DNA from: Chimonanthus salicifolius
Taxonomy: Eukaryota; Streptophyta; Magnoliopsida; Laurales; Calycanthaceae
DNA length: 64,000 nucleotides
NCBI GenBank assembly: GCA_013350335.1
Contig: CM023539.1
Span: 17,200,223-17,264,222 of the forward strand
Direction of reading: 5' to 3'
The notes beneath the pieces are model-generated. The model made no database searches, was not told the DNA's origin, and saw only the letters and a list, made by a program, of their open reading frames with translations. The position numbers and the translations under genes were made by a program. The first letter of the stretch is position 1. Each line of letters starts with the position of its first letter. This document shows, in pieces, positions 32,127 through 43,011 of the stretch.

Positions 32127-34461
32127 AAAGAAATGAAGGAGATGCGGAAAAGGTATGTAATGTTTAACAAGGATTAAATGAAAAAAAGAAGCTAAGGGAA
32201 CCATGGTTTCGGCTACGGAATGGCCGAAACCATGGGGTTCAAATTTGATTTAAAAATAATGGTCAAAAGGTTATGGGACCATGGACTTGAAATCGATTCA
32301 AGGAATGGCAATGAGAGTGATATAAAAATAAGGTGTTGTTCAAATCCGAAATATGATGCTAGAGATTGAAAGGTTAATGGACAAGACCCCCTTTGGTTAG
32401 TGGATAGTGTATGTCCACGGATTTGATGTAAAAATGATTTAATACATGTTTTAAAAGAATAAGGAAATAAATTCCTAAGAGGAAGGGTCGAGCCAAACAT
32501 CAAACAAAAGAGGACTATCCACGGGTGTGCATTATCTGCGGACGGGTATCACCGTCCGCGGACGGGTAACAGACAGGAAGTGTATATTGTCTGCGGACGG
32601 GATGTATGGTTGTAGGACGGGTTTCTGCCATCCACGGGATGGGTTTCGACCGTCCACGGATGGGTAATAGACATAAATTATATGTTGTCTGCGGATGGGA
32701 TGTATGGTTGTGGGACGGGTTTCTGCCGTCCGTGGGACGGGTTTCGATCTTCCGAGGACGGGTAACAGACAGGAAGTGTATATTGTTTGCAGACGGGATC
32801 TATGGCTGTAGGATGGGTTTCTACCATCCGCAGGACGGGTTTCGACCGTCCGCGGATAGGTAACAGACATGAATGTGATATTGGTTGCAGACAGGTTACA
32901 TGTTTGTGGACGGGTATCTACCGTCCGCGGATGGGTTTTTATCATCTGCAGGATGTGTGGTGGACTGGAACCCCATGAATGATTTTATGTGTCCATGAAT
33001 AATTTTATGAGTCTATGAATAATTTTATGAGTCCATGAATATTTAAAAGTTAATTGATTAACTGTGAATTATCGGGTTAAGAACTAAAAAGAAAGGAGTG
33101 ATGGTTGCCCCACATTGTTTTGAAACAAACAAGGATTAAAAGAGGGTCAAAAACCAAGGAGTGAAGTTCGGCCATGTTGTATAGCTGAACCCCATTGATG
33201 GGTCTTGGTGGACATGAACACATTTCAGCCACGTCGTATGGCCGAAACCCCGTTAAGGGTCTTAACCGGTTTAAGGATTATGATGCGTAAATGCGACGGA
33301 AATGAAAAGTTGATGTTTAAATTGATATATGTGTATGATTTAAATTGATAAGTAAAGAGACGTGATTCGCTTTCACGTGACGGTTAGCTACTGTTCGTAC
33401 GAAACAAGATAGGGACAATAGATCGGACTTGAGTAGGATTCCTACCTTATTGAAATAACATGTGGATTTTATATGGTTTTGTATTTTTCCAACATGACGA
33501 CTTACTTTGAATTATGAAATATATGTGTGCATGAACTGTTTTGATGGCACATTGTAATTTGAAAAGGGATAACATCTTTACACTTAGCATCTTATGCATG
33601 GCATGGGAGGGAACATATGAGAGGAGCCCACGGTCCATTCGGGGTATCTGATAAACAAACGTGAGAGGAATCCATACTGATTCCGATTCACATACGTGGA
33701 GAGATGTATGATGTTGGAAATGTAAGAGGAGTCCACGCTTCATTCGGTGGGACCGATTAACATACGTGGGGAGAGATGTATGATGTCTGAAATGGAAAAG
33801 GAATCCATGCTCCATTCGGTGGGACCGATTAACACACGTGGAGAGAAATGCATGTTGTTTAAAAAAGAAGTGGGTGGGAGATCATTGGCTTATGATCCAT
33901 GACATGGCATTACATTGGCATGATTTGATATGAGTATGATGCACCATTTTAATACTACAAAAGGTTTTATAAGTATGATGTGTTTTTCTATATTGATTTT
34001 ATACTAATCCCATGTATGACCCTACTTGGAACTCCTACTGGGCGCATTGACTAACGCCCTGCTTCTACCTTAGATGATGGTACAAGGAACAGAACGGGCG
34101 ATGGACGTGAAAGAAGCCAAGCTTAAGAGCTTGGATAGTTTATACTTATTTTATTTAAGTTTTATTTTGGACAATGTAATTTGAGATAATTGCATTTTAG
34201 GACTGTAATAACTTAGATATTATTTTGCTATGGTTTGATGTTACATTTAGATAATTAAGTTCAATTTATTAGATGGTGATTGACTTCCTTGCTAATTAAT
34301 GGATAGGGATAGTAATCTAATGATATGATAATTCCGCAATGTGTTTATTCCGCAAGTATAACTTTAATACGTGTGAACTGGTTTAGTGGACTCGGTCCGC
34401 GCACATACATTGGTGGCCAGTTAAGGGTCGGGCTTTGGAAGTTCGGACTTAACTCCCGTCG
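32127..34461 (+). repeat. Element B 5' LTR, second part
   Basis: Resumes after solo LTR 4 with GTATGT at 32153 and matches the 3' LTR from about 36760 onward: satellite 32541-32955, decayed TTCGGCCAT and TTTCAGCCAC hairpins at 33165-33260, TAGGATTCCTACCTTATTG near 33432, cassette 33590-33920, GGGCGCATTGACTAACGCCC near 34039. It lacks the final ~89 bp of the LTR and abuts an inverted copy at 34462. Confidence 0.9.
32541..32955. repeat. ~98-bp palindrome-rich satellite in B 5' LTR
   Basis: About 3.5 units of GGGTAACAGACAGGAAGTGT, ATATTGTCTGCGGACGGGAT, GTATGGTTGTAGGACGGGTT, TCTGCC and variants of ATCCACGGGATGGGTTTCG. Each unit includes GTCCGCGGAC-type palindromes; many copies are decayed by CG-to-TG or CA changes. 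Confidence 0.9.
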
Positions 34462-35395
34462 TGTAACGCCCCACCCTCTTTCACTCGCCAAAAATTAGAG
34501 TCTATTTTTTTTTTTTAAAGAGTGAGAGAGAGCGGGACGTCACGACGCGAGTTAAGTCCGAGCTTCCAAAGCCTGGCCCTTAACTGGCCAACCATACGTG
34601 TGCATGGACTAAGTCCACTAAAACGGCTCACACGCGATAAGGTTAAGCTTGCAGAATTAAACATAGTGCGGAATTATAATAGAGTTCTATCCTATCTAAT
34701 TTTAAATAGCAAGGAAGTCCATCACTTAATAATAATCAACTTAAGTTAAAATGTCCAAAATTAAAATCCAAACCATAGCAAATAGTTTAAGTTATTATTG
34801 TCCCAAATACTAGCTACTCAAATTACATTGTCCATAATAAAAACTTAAATGAAATGAAACTAGATTATCCAAGCTCCTAAGTTTGGCTCCGATCACGTCC
34901 TTCGCTCCGTCCATTTCCTGTGTCATCATCTAAGGTAGAAGTAAGGCGTTAGACAACGCGCCCAGTAGGTTCTCCGAGTAGGGTCAAACACATGGGTTAG
35001 TATAAAAATCACATAGATACAAATAATATCAAAGCCATGCAAGTCAATACCATGCCATGGGTGTCATATGCCATGAATCCCACCCATCATCCCTATCACA
35101 ATCACATAGTATTCCTCTTGATGGATAATCCATATTAAGGTATTGTCATGACTCCCCACATATGCCTTATCGGTCGCACCGAACTGAGCGTGTTTTTTAT
35201 TACAAACATCATAACCTAGAATCAGTGCGGATTCCTCCCCACGTGAGTTTATCGGATATCCGAATGGAGCGTAGACTCCCCTCATTGATCCCTCCCATGC
35301 CATGCATGAGACATGAGTGCAAAACATGCTATTCATATTACACATATAGCATGCAAATCCCATCATTAAATCATATCATTTGATACCAAAATAAT
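34462..35395 (-). repeat. Inverted LTR 3'-end fragment inside element B
   Basis: Begins TGTAACGCCCCACCC and reads as the reverse complement of the last ~0.9 kb of a B/H-type LTR: GGTTAAGCTTGCAGAATT, CCAAGCTCCTAAGTTTGGCT near 34869, GCGTTAGACAACGCGCCC near 34946 and CATGCCATGCATGAGAC near 35296. With the preceding 33590-34461 it forms an inverted repeat. The right junction, about 35395, joins it to the end of pol. No gene in it. Confidence 0.85.
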
Positions 35396-35618
35396 CAATC
35401 TTGATCCTTCATACATGTTGAATGTGCAAGATATTGATGTGCAAAATGACGTGACTTATGTTGAAAAGCCTGTCAGAGTGGTAGAGACAGAACAGAGGGT
35501 GTTACGGACCAAAGCAATTCAATTCGTCAAGGTGGTATGGGATCAACATGGTAATGAGGAAGCCACCTGGGAACTTGAATCAGAAATGAGAGCAGCTCAT
35601 CTTGAGCTTTTTCTATGA
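35396..35618 (+). pseudogene. pol: Element B: integrase C-terminal end with chromodomain (fragment)
   Basis: About 74 codons, beginning near the DPS of the integrase tail and ending at a TGA (35616-35618). It contains LNVQDIDVQNDV, EKPVRVVETEQ and the chromodomain signature AIQFVKVVWDQHGNEEATW followed by ELESEM. It is the only coding part of B left. The chromodomain frame is open, unlike in A and E, but it is cut off from any catalytic domain and from a start, so it is not expected to be functional. Confidence 0.85.
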
Positions 35619-35659
35619 GTTGTTTGAAACCCTACATTGCTCGATTTTTGGGATGAAAA

Positions 35660-35678
35660 ATTCAAAAGAGGGTAATAT
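35660..35678 (+). other. Element B polypurine tract
   Basis: TTCAAAAGAGGGTAATAT directly precedes the 3' LTR start TGTAACACCCAGG. Confidence 0.85.
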
Positions 35679-36555
35679 TGTAACACCCAGGATTTTTCAA
35701 TGCATATTATATTGGATTTTGTCTATTTAAATTTTTAAATTTGATGAATTTAAAATTTATGGATGGAATGGATGTTAGATGGGTAAGAATTGGGTCAATG
35801 GCCCAATTATGATCCAATGGATCATGGATAGGGTTTTGATTGCAAGTAATTGGGCAAATGTAATTAATTGGGTCAATTACCCAATTGGGACCCAATGGGT
35901 CAAGGTGAATGGGTTTTGGAAAGTAAATGGGCAAAGGATTAATTTAATTGGGTCATGTGCCCAATTAAGACCTAAGGCATGGGATCCACCTCATCAAGCG
36001 AGGTGGCATGTGAGTGACATGGTCAAGTGGGACCCAAATCCACCTCATCAAGTAAGGTGGCAAGCGGATGAAAGTGATATGCATGGTAGGCTAACCATGG
36101 TTGACTTGGTCAACCATGGGTGAGCTCAAAGGGTGAGTTAAATTATGTTGGGTTGGAAATTAAAATCACTTGAGTTAAGTGGCAAATGAGTTCAAGTAAA
36201 TTAAGTGAGTTAAAGTGAGTTAGAGTTGAGTTGAGATAAGTGAGTTGAGCTGAGTTGCATGGAAGTGGAGGAGACTTGAATGAGTCAAGATGGAAGTTGG
36301 GGAGACTTCCATCTCAAGTGAGTCAAGGGGAGATGGAGGGTTTCCATCTCATGGGAGGGGAAACCCTAGACATACACATTGGGAGGGGGGAAGCTTAAGC
36401 CATGTGTCTCCTTGGTTAACCGAGGGACACATGGGAAGGACCAAAAATTAATGAGGGAGGTTGGAGGGTATAGGGTTGATTTACGCAAGGGACACACACC
36501 ACACCTTGGCCGACCACTCTTCCTAGACCAAGAGGATTTCCACCTTCTTCCTCTC

Positions 36556-36606
36556 ATCTCTCTCTCTCTCTTTCTCTCTCTCTCTATCTCTGTGTGTCTC
36601 TCTCTC
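36556..36606. repeat. Interrupted (CT)n microsatellite in B 3' LTR
   Basis: TC repeats broken by TTT, TAT and TGTGTGT. Counterpart of 28002-28033. Confidence 0.9.
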
Positions 36607-37159
36607 AACCTACATCCTTGGCTGATTGCTCCATTGAAGAACAAGGAGGTTTTCATCTCTCTCTCCCTCCCATTTTCGGCTTCACATTTGGAGAAGCTAG
36701 CGAGGAACAAAAAAGAAATGAGAGGGACCAAGGAAGGAATTTAGACGTTAAAGAAACGAAGGAGACATGGAAAAGGTATGTAATGTTTAACAAGGATTAA
36801 ATGAAAAAAAAAAAAGCTAAGGGAACCATGGTTTCGGCTATGGAATGGCCAAAACCATGGGGTTCAAATTTGATTTAAAAATAATGGTCAAAAGGTTACG
36901 GGACCATGGACTTGAAATCCATTCAAGGAATGGTAATGAGATTGACATAAAAATAAGGTGTTGTTCAAATCCGAAATATGATGCTAGAGATTGAAAGGTT
37001 AATGGACAAGACCATAAGTTTGGTTAGTGGGTAGTGTATGTCCACAGATTTGATGTAAAAATGATTTAATACATGTTTTAAAAGAATAAGGAAATAAATT
37101 CCAAGAGGAAGGGTCAAGCCAAACATCAAACAAAAGAGGACTATCCACGGGTGTGTATT

Positions 37160-37612
37160 GTCTGCGGACGGGTATCAACGTCCGCGGACGGGTTTCTGCC
37201 GACCGCGGGGCTGGTTTCGACCAGTCCGCGGACGGGTAACAGACAGGAAGTGTATATTGTCTGCGGACGGGATGTATGGCTTTTGGACGGGTTTCTGCCG
37301 TCCATGGGATGGGTTTCGACAGTCCGCGGGTAACAGACAGAAATTATATGTTGTCTGTGGACGGGATGTATAGCTGTGGGACTGGTTTCTGCCATCCGCT
37401 GGACGGGTAACAGACAGGAAGTGTATATTATCTGCGGACGGGATGTATGGCTTTAAGACGGGTTTTTGCCATCGGCGGGACGGGTTTCGACCTTCCGCGG
37501 AGAGGTAACAAACATGAATGTGATATTGGCTGCAGACGGGTTACATGTTTACGGACGGGTATCTACCATCATGGGATGGGTTTTTATCGTCCGCATGATG
37601 GGTGGCGGACGG
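37160..37612. repeat. Palindrome-rich satellite in B 3' LTR
   Basis: Same ~98-bp family as 32541-32955, with about four units and different unit-level losses, so copy number has changed since the two LTRs were made. Confidence 0.88.
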
Positions 37613-39737
37613 GAACCCCTTGAATGATTTTATGTGTCCATGAATAATTTTATGAGTCCATGAATAATTTTATGAGTCCATGAATATTTAAAAGTTAATT
37701 GATTAACTTTGGATTATCGGGTTAAGAAATAAAAAAAAATGAATGATGGTTGACCCGCATTGTTTTGAAATAAACAAGGATTAAAAGACGGTAAAAAACC
37801 AAGGAATGAGGTTCGGCCATGTTGTATGGCTGAATCCCATTGATGGGTCTTGGTGGACATGAACACATTTCAGCCACGTCGTATGGCCGAAACCCTGTTA
37901 AGGGTCTTAACCAGTTTAAGGATTATGATGCGTAAATACGACAGAAACGAAAAGTTGATGTTTAAATTGATATATGTGTATGATTTAAATTGATAAGGTA
38001 AAGAGACGTGATTCGATTTCACGTGACGGTTAGCGACTGTTCGTACGAAACAAGATAAGGACAGTAGATCGGACTTGCATAAGATTCCTACCTTATTGAA
38101 ATAACATGTGGATTTTATATGGTTTTGTATTTTTCCAACATGATGGCTTACTTTGAATTATGAAATATATGTGTGTATGAACTGTTTTGATGGCACATTG
38201 TAATTTGAAAAGGAATAACATCTTTGCACTTAGCATCTCATGCATGGCATGTGAAGGAACATATGAGAGGAGCCCACGCTCCATTCGGGGTATCAGATAA
38301 ACAAACGTGGGAGGAATCCATACTAGTTCCGATTCACATACGTGGAGAGATGTATGATGTTTGAAATGTAAGAGGAGTCCACGCTCCATTCGGTGGGACC
38401 GATTAACATACATGGGGAGAGATGTATGATGTCTGAAATGGAAATGGAATCCACGCTCCATTCGGTGGGACCGATTAACACACGTGGAGAGAAATGCATG
38501 TTGTTTAAAAAGGAAGTGGGTGGGAGATCATTGGCTTATGATCCATGACATGGCATGATTTGAGATCAGTATCATGCATCGTTTTAATACTACAAAAGGT
38601 TTTATAAGTATGATATGTTTTTCTATATTGATTTTATACTAATCCCATGTATGAACCTACTTGGAACTCCTACTGGGCATGTTGACTAATGCCCTACTTC
38701 TACCTTAGATGATGGTACAGGGAACGGAACGGGTGATGGACGTGAAAGAAGCCAAGCTTAGGAGCTTGGATAGTTTATGCTTATTTTATTTAAGTTTTAT
38801 TTTGGACAATGTAAGTTGAGATAATTGCATTTTGGGACTGTAATAACTTAGATATTATTTTACTATGGTTTGACGTTACATTTGGATAATTAAGTTCAGT
38901 TTATTATATGGTGATTGACTTCCTTGCTAATTAATGGATAGGGATAGTAATTCTAATCTATGATAATTCCGCAATGTGTTTATTCTGCAAGTATAACTTT
39001 AATGCATGTGAACTGTTTTAGTGGACTCAGTCCATGCACACGCATTGGTGGCCAGTTAAGGGTCGGGCTTTGGAAGCTCGGACTTAGCTCGCGTCGTGGC
39101 GTCATGCTCTCTCTCACTCTTTTTTTTTTTTAAAAAAAAAAAAAGACTTTGATTTTCGGCGAGTGAAAAAGGGCGGGGTGTTACATAATATGCTTGGTTG
39201 GAATTTGTTTCGATTGATAACATGTTAAGGTACCAATGTACGAGCACGTGATAAGTTATGACCATACATTATTGTTTGGTGTGATTGGTTGAAAATATGT
39301 TGAGATATCAACACGCGAACATGTGATAGATAGTGGTATACGCATGATTATGATGTGATATTATTGTGTGTTGAAAATATGTTCAGATAATAGTCCATGC
39401 ATGTAGCTAGCATATGTGGGATGCCGGTGGGGTATGTCTACTAGGCTACATCAGGACTTAGAGACTCCCCCTAGCTTGTCGGGTAGTTAGGGTTGGGATG
39501 TTATGTGGTACCACGCAGTGGAAGCGTGGTTGGACTATGGGTTACTCGGTGGTTGGACATAGGTCGATTTACTCCCTAATGTGGGGTTGACTACCAAGCC
39601 TATCCTCATGACCTTCGGACATACCTATGGGAGAGGTGTGGTCCAGTTTGGAGGGCGAGGTGCCCGGGAGTCCTAAGAGGGACATGGGGTATGGTTTAGA
39701 CTGTCAGGTTTATTCTAATAATCTTCCGATGCGGTCG

Positions 39738-40030
39738 AGGGATGGTACGGTTGAGGATAGCTCCCACTGGTATGGTTTATGATCCCCAGATAGCCGAGTG
39801 GGTTAAGGGTGTTTCGCCCACACGTCGATCGAGGGATGCTGCAGTTGAGGACCACTCCCGCTCGTATGGTTTGTGATCCCTGGATAACCGAGGGGGTTGA
39901 GGGTGTTTCGCCCACATATCAGTAGAGGGATGGTGCGGTTAAGGATAGCTCCCGTTGGTAGGGTCTGTAATCCCCAGATAGCCGAGTGGGTTGAGGGTGT
40001 TTCGCTCACATATCGGTAGAGGGATGGTAG
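39738..40030. repeat. ~94-bp tandem array in LTR C
   Basis: Three units of AGGGATGGTACGGTTGAGGA, TAGCTCCC, GATCCCCAGATAGCCGAGTG, GGTTAAGGGTGTTTCGCCCA plus a short tail. Confidence 0.88.
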
Positions 40031-40035
40031 AGTCA

Positions 40036-40320
40036 AAGGTGTGTATTGCAGGCTATGACACTGGCAGGGTGGAACAGTCTGAGGTGTGTATTCCAAGCTA
40101 TGACACCTGCAGGGTGGGGACAGTTTGAGGTATATTGTGATATGGTATTTCAAGCTATGACACCAGTAGGGTGGGAATACTCTAAGGCTTGTATTCCAGG
40201 CTACAACACCTGCAGGGTGGGGACAGTCTTAGGTGTGTATTCCAGGCTATGACACCTAAAGAGTGGGGATAGTCTGAGGTATAGTGTGATATGGTGCTCC
40301 AAGATATGACACCGATCTGT
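40036..40320. repeat. Second tandem array in LTR C, units ~45-60 bp
   Basis: About six units built on GTGTATTCCAGGCTATGACA, CCTGCAGGGTGGGGACAGTC and TGAG, with two longer units containing TATTGTGATATGG. Confidence 0.85.
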
Positions 40321-40502
40321 AGAGTGTGGATGTAGACCCCTATGGAGGTGGTGGCCCTAGAGGTAAGGCGGTTATGGGTTATGTCGTGTACGTGCTGGAT
40401 GTTTTGCACGATGGGTCGTGCGTGTGTTATGTGTGACCATGCATGTAGACGTTCTTGATAACTCATAGTAGTGGGTATGCAGTGTATGATGTGTGTTGGG
40501 TG

Positions 40503-40513
40503 ATATATATATA

Positions 40514-40595
<82 letters not shown>
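40503..40595. repeat. Compound (TA)n(TG)n microsatellite
   Basis: Nearly pure AT dinucleotides to about 40571, then TG dinucleotides to 40595. Confidence 0.97.
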
Positions 40596-40596
<1 letters not shown>

Positions 40597-40937
40597 GTGT
40601 GGAGCTCACACCTTGTTTTTAGGTGCTTCGATGGAGGCGGGACCTGACTGTTCTAGGGATCAGACTTAGGCAGTGGAGATTGCTGTTGACTTAGGTTGTT
40701 CTCATTTTTCTATCATTTTGAGTGAACCTTTATATTTGTTTCAGTGGTCATCTGGTTTTATGAATAATTGTTAAATCCCACTACTATATTGGTTCATATT
40801 GTTGTACTTCCATTGCTCTCCATTAATGTTATTGTAGTTAGTTCAAAAAAAAAAAAAAATAGACCCGATATTTGTTTTTGAATATTTAATGAGATGTTTC
40901 GGAGATAACATGCCCATAGCGAGATAGGGTGTTACAT

Positions 40938-41340
40938 TCACCTTCATCATTATAAATCTGACAATCATTCTTACGGAAATGATCTTTTTCACATATTTGG
41001 GATATACTCAAAAGATTGTGTTTAAGACCATAAACAAGCAGCATATCATCTGAGGTAAGTGAATCATTCAATTTTAAGGTTTCCCTACAATCTTAGCCAT
41101 ATTTCCATCTCCAAAGGTAACCGAACCACCATTGAAGTCTTCAAGATTTGACATAAAAAATTTGTCCCCAGTCATATGCCTTGAGCAGCCATTATCAAGA
41201 TACCACTTGGATTGATTTTCAATTTTTAATGTTGTATAAACAATCAAGCTTTTATACTTTGGGACCCATTTCAATGTGGTCGAGGATTTAAGACTTTTTG
41301 AGGTAGGTTTTTGAAGATTATATCCAAATCTTTTGCTCAC
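40938..41340 (-). pseudogene. pol: Copia protease and pre-integrase fragment
   Basis: KWYLDNGCSRHMTGD carries the copia protease active site in the usual WxxDSGC context, but with Asn for Ser (DNG). GDGNMAKIVGKP follows. A stop near 41074-41076 interrupts before the pre-integrase motif GLKHNLLSISQICEK. The frame ends at the LTR C boundary, so the integrase is missing. Confidence 0.85.
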
Positions 41341-42159
41341 CTTTTCATATAGAATTTTGTTCAGTTTTTTAGCCAGATTTTCACGATGATAATATTCTTT
41401 TTTTTCCCTTTCATAGTTTTTCTCTTCAAGTTGTCTTTTGTCGGATTTTTCCCATACATGTCTTTTCCAAAGTTTGCATTCAAATATGAAATGCCCTCAT
41501 TTAGCACAATAGAAACATGTAACATTTGAAGATTGATAGGATTGGCCTTTAACAAACACAGTTTGGTTTACAATTTTTACTTAGTTGTGATTGTAACCAA
41601 GATCAATTTTGTCACCATGAGTTTTACCCGAATTTAGCAGTCTTTCTAATTTATGTTGTCCTTGGGTAAATTTATCTTCAAATTTTAGTTTATGACTTTT
41701 AAGATTATTTATTTCAGAATGAGCATTAATAATTTCTTCTAATTGGATACTTTCAATATCTTCTAATTTCATAATGTCATTCTCATAAATTTTTACTTCG
41801 TCTTGTAATCACTTTTGTGTTTGTCTTAGCTTAAAATTTTCCTCATTTGAAGTTTTCAGTGTAGCTACAAGTTTTTCATTAATAGTTTTTTCTTCTTCTA
41901 TCTGCCTCATTAACTTTGCATTTTCAAATTTTATCTTACTTAATTTTTTGGCCAGATTTTGACTTTCCAGAAAAAGAGAATCATAAGCCTCTTGGAGGTC
42001 ATCTTCTTCCTCATCATCTGATTCACCATCTGAATTAATTTCAACAGATGTGAAGGAGGCAATGAGGCCTTTCAAATTTCCAGCCTTTTCTTGAGTAGAT
42101 TCATCAGAATCACTTTCTGATTGAGATGAATCTTTATATATACCTCAAGGCTTTCTTAT
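41341..42159 (-). pseudogene. gag: Copia Gag C-terminal region (coiled-coil spacer and knuckle remnant)
   Basis: Several minus-strand frames join end to end. An acidic stretch (NSDGESDDEEEDDLQEAYDS) leads to a heptad-like Lys/Leu/Glu region (KLSKIKFENAKLMRQIEEE) and ISQLEEIINAHSEI-like helices. Near 41520-41470 a TGTTTCTATTGT...GGGCATTTC stretch would encode a CX2C...GH knuckle but has an internal stop. This acidic coiled-coil block is common in large copia Gags. Split by stops at about 42160, 41809, 41581 and 41361. Confidence 0.7.
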
Positions 42160-42710
42160 TTATTTTTGATGGACATTCAATAGCAAAATGTCCTTGACCT
42201 CCAAGTTATAGCATTTTTGCTCATTGTTCTTATCTTTCCCTTTTTCTTTCAATGTACTAGATATTTTCGCATTTTTATCCTTTGGTTCACCTCTTTTAAG
42301 GTTCTTGAATCTATTCATTTTGTTAAAGATTTTAAGGAATTTTTTAGCCAAAAGAGCAACATCATCATCACTCTCAGAATCTGATATTTCTTCTTTAGAG
42401 TTATCTGTATTTGAAGATGACTTTAATGCAACAGACTTCTTTTTAGGCATTTCATCTTCAAAGTGGAGCTCATAGGTTTGAAGGGACCCTACCAAGTCAT
42501 CAATTTTCATTAGAGATACATCTCTATATTTCTCAATGGTGGCTACATTAGGCTTAAATCTTTGGGCATATTCCTCAATATCTTGGTACAGATATTAGAG
42601 TTAGGAATTATTTCACCTAAGGCTCACATGGAATTTACAATGTCTCTTAGTTTGGAGTAGAACTCCATAAACATTTCACATTCCTCCATACGTATGTTCT
42701 CAAAGTTATA
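42160..42710 (-). pseudogene. gag: Copia Gag middle region with frameshifted zinc knuckle
   Basis: KIDDLVGSLQTYELHFEDE is a typical copia Gag helix after the UBN2 core. The acidic SDSESDDDVALLAKKFLK and FNKMNRFKNLKRG segments follow. At the end, KCYNLEVKDILLLNVHQK is a frame-shifted nucleocapsid knuckle (the +1 frame would read through a Cys-Gly-His pattern). Between 42511 and 42710 the frame has stops. Confidence 0.75.
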
Positions 42711-43011
42711 CTAGAGGATTTGGAATTTCGATCTCTTAACCACTAAGGTTCCCTCATGAGTTCTTTCTAAGATGTCCCATGCATCTTTGGTTGTTACACA
42801 TGTCATTATACGTTTGAACTCATCTAGTGAGACAACACAGGTAATGGCATTTAAAGCCTTCCCATTTGCAGTATATAGGATCTTTTCCATGTCTGTCCAG
42901 GTGAAGTAATCATTGGGTTTAGTTCCAATGATCTGTTGCACAGGTTTTCCTGCTTCATCTTTGGCTGATTTTTCAGTGATTTCCTCAACATGATGTTCCC
43001 AACCTATTACT
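42711..43011 (-). pseudogene. gag: Copia Gag N-terminal UBN2-like segment
   Basis: FTWTDMEKILYTANGKALNAI and VTTKDAWDILERTHEGTLVVKRSKFQIL match the copia Gag capsid-like (UBN2) pattern: a short helix, then AWDxL..xHEGT..VK.SK. Its N-terminus is lost at the LTR F boundary, 43012. Confidence 0.85.

Larger units (their letters stand above)
27108..39185 (+). mobile_element. Element B: Tekay-type gypsy element with collapsed interior, target duplication TAATA
   Basis: Starts TGTAACACCCAGG and ends GGGGTGTTACA, with TAATA at 27103-27107 and 39186-39190. It consists of a 5' LTR (27108-28128 and 32132-34461), an inverted LTR fragment (34462-35395), the last ~280 bp of pol with polypurine tract (35396-35678), and a 3' LTR (35679-39185). 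Gag, protease, RT and most of integrase are missing. The two LTRs differ at many scattered positions, so B is older than D. It inserted into LTR C. Confidence 0.93.
35679..39185 (+). repeat. Element B 3' LTR
   Basis: A complete 3507-bp LTR, TGTAACACCCAGG to GGGGTGTTACA. Internal landmarks: CT microsatellite 36556-36606, GTATGT at 36776, satellite 37160-37612, hairpins near 37810 and 37870, cassette 38235-38550 (three units of GGAGTCCACGCTCCATTCGG with TCGGTGGGACCGA), GGGCATGTTGACTAATGCCC near 38675, AAGCTTAGGAGCTTGG near 38755 and U5 38990-39110. The poly-T/poly-A run at 39119-39143 itself forms a hairpin. No gene. Confidence 0.93.
39186..40937 (+). repeat. LTR C, 3' portion
   Basis: Resumes at the TAATA duplication and ends CGAGATAGGGTGTTACA. 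It holds paired GAAAATATGTT/GATATCAACACGCGAAC segments near 39290-39320, two tandem arrays (39738-40030, 40036-40320), a TA/TG microsatellite, GTGGAGCTCACACC near 40600, a poly-A run near 40844 and AATAGACCCGATATTTG just before the end. The ending parallels AATAGACTCTGATTTT of the other LTRs, but the body is unrelated. No gene seen. Confidence 0.7.
40938..43011 (-). mobile_element. Ty1/copia internal fragment: gag to protease/pre-integrase
   Basis: Minus-strand coding remnant between LTR C and LTR F. In reading order: a UBN2/copia-type Gag segment (43011-42711), a charged coiled-coil-like spacer, zinc-knuckle remnants, and protease plus pre-integrase (41340-40938). It has no LTR, RT or integrase core. 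Its ends are set by the neighbouring LTRs. Most likely it is the older host into which C and F inserted. Confidence 0.85.

Noticed and set aside
32532..32978. Frames of 60-137 codons on both strands (PRTVETRP-, MGNRHKLY-type repeats)
   Set aside because: By-product of the GC-rich satellite; open on both strands with no protein signature.
39056..39265. Minus-strand 69-codon frame across the B 3' LTR end
   Set aside because: Spans the LTR boundary and a poly-Lys run from the poly-T tract; no homology signal and not conserved in other LTR ends.
40503..40595. AT-rich stretch as an origin or matrix-attachment site
   Set aside because: A simple (TA)n(TG)n microsatellite explains it; no other supporting signal.
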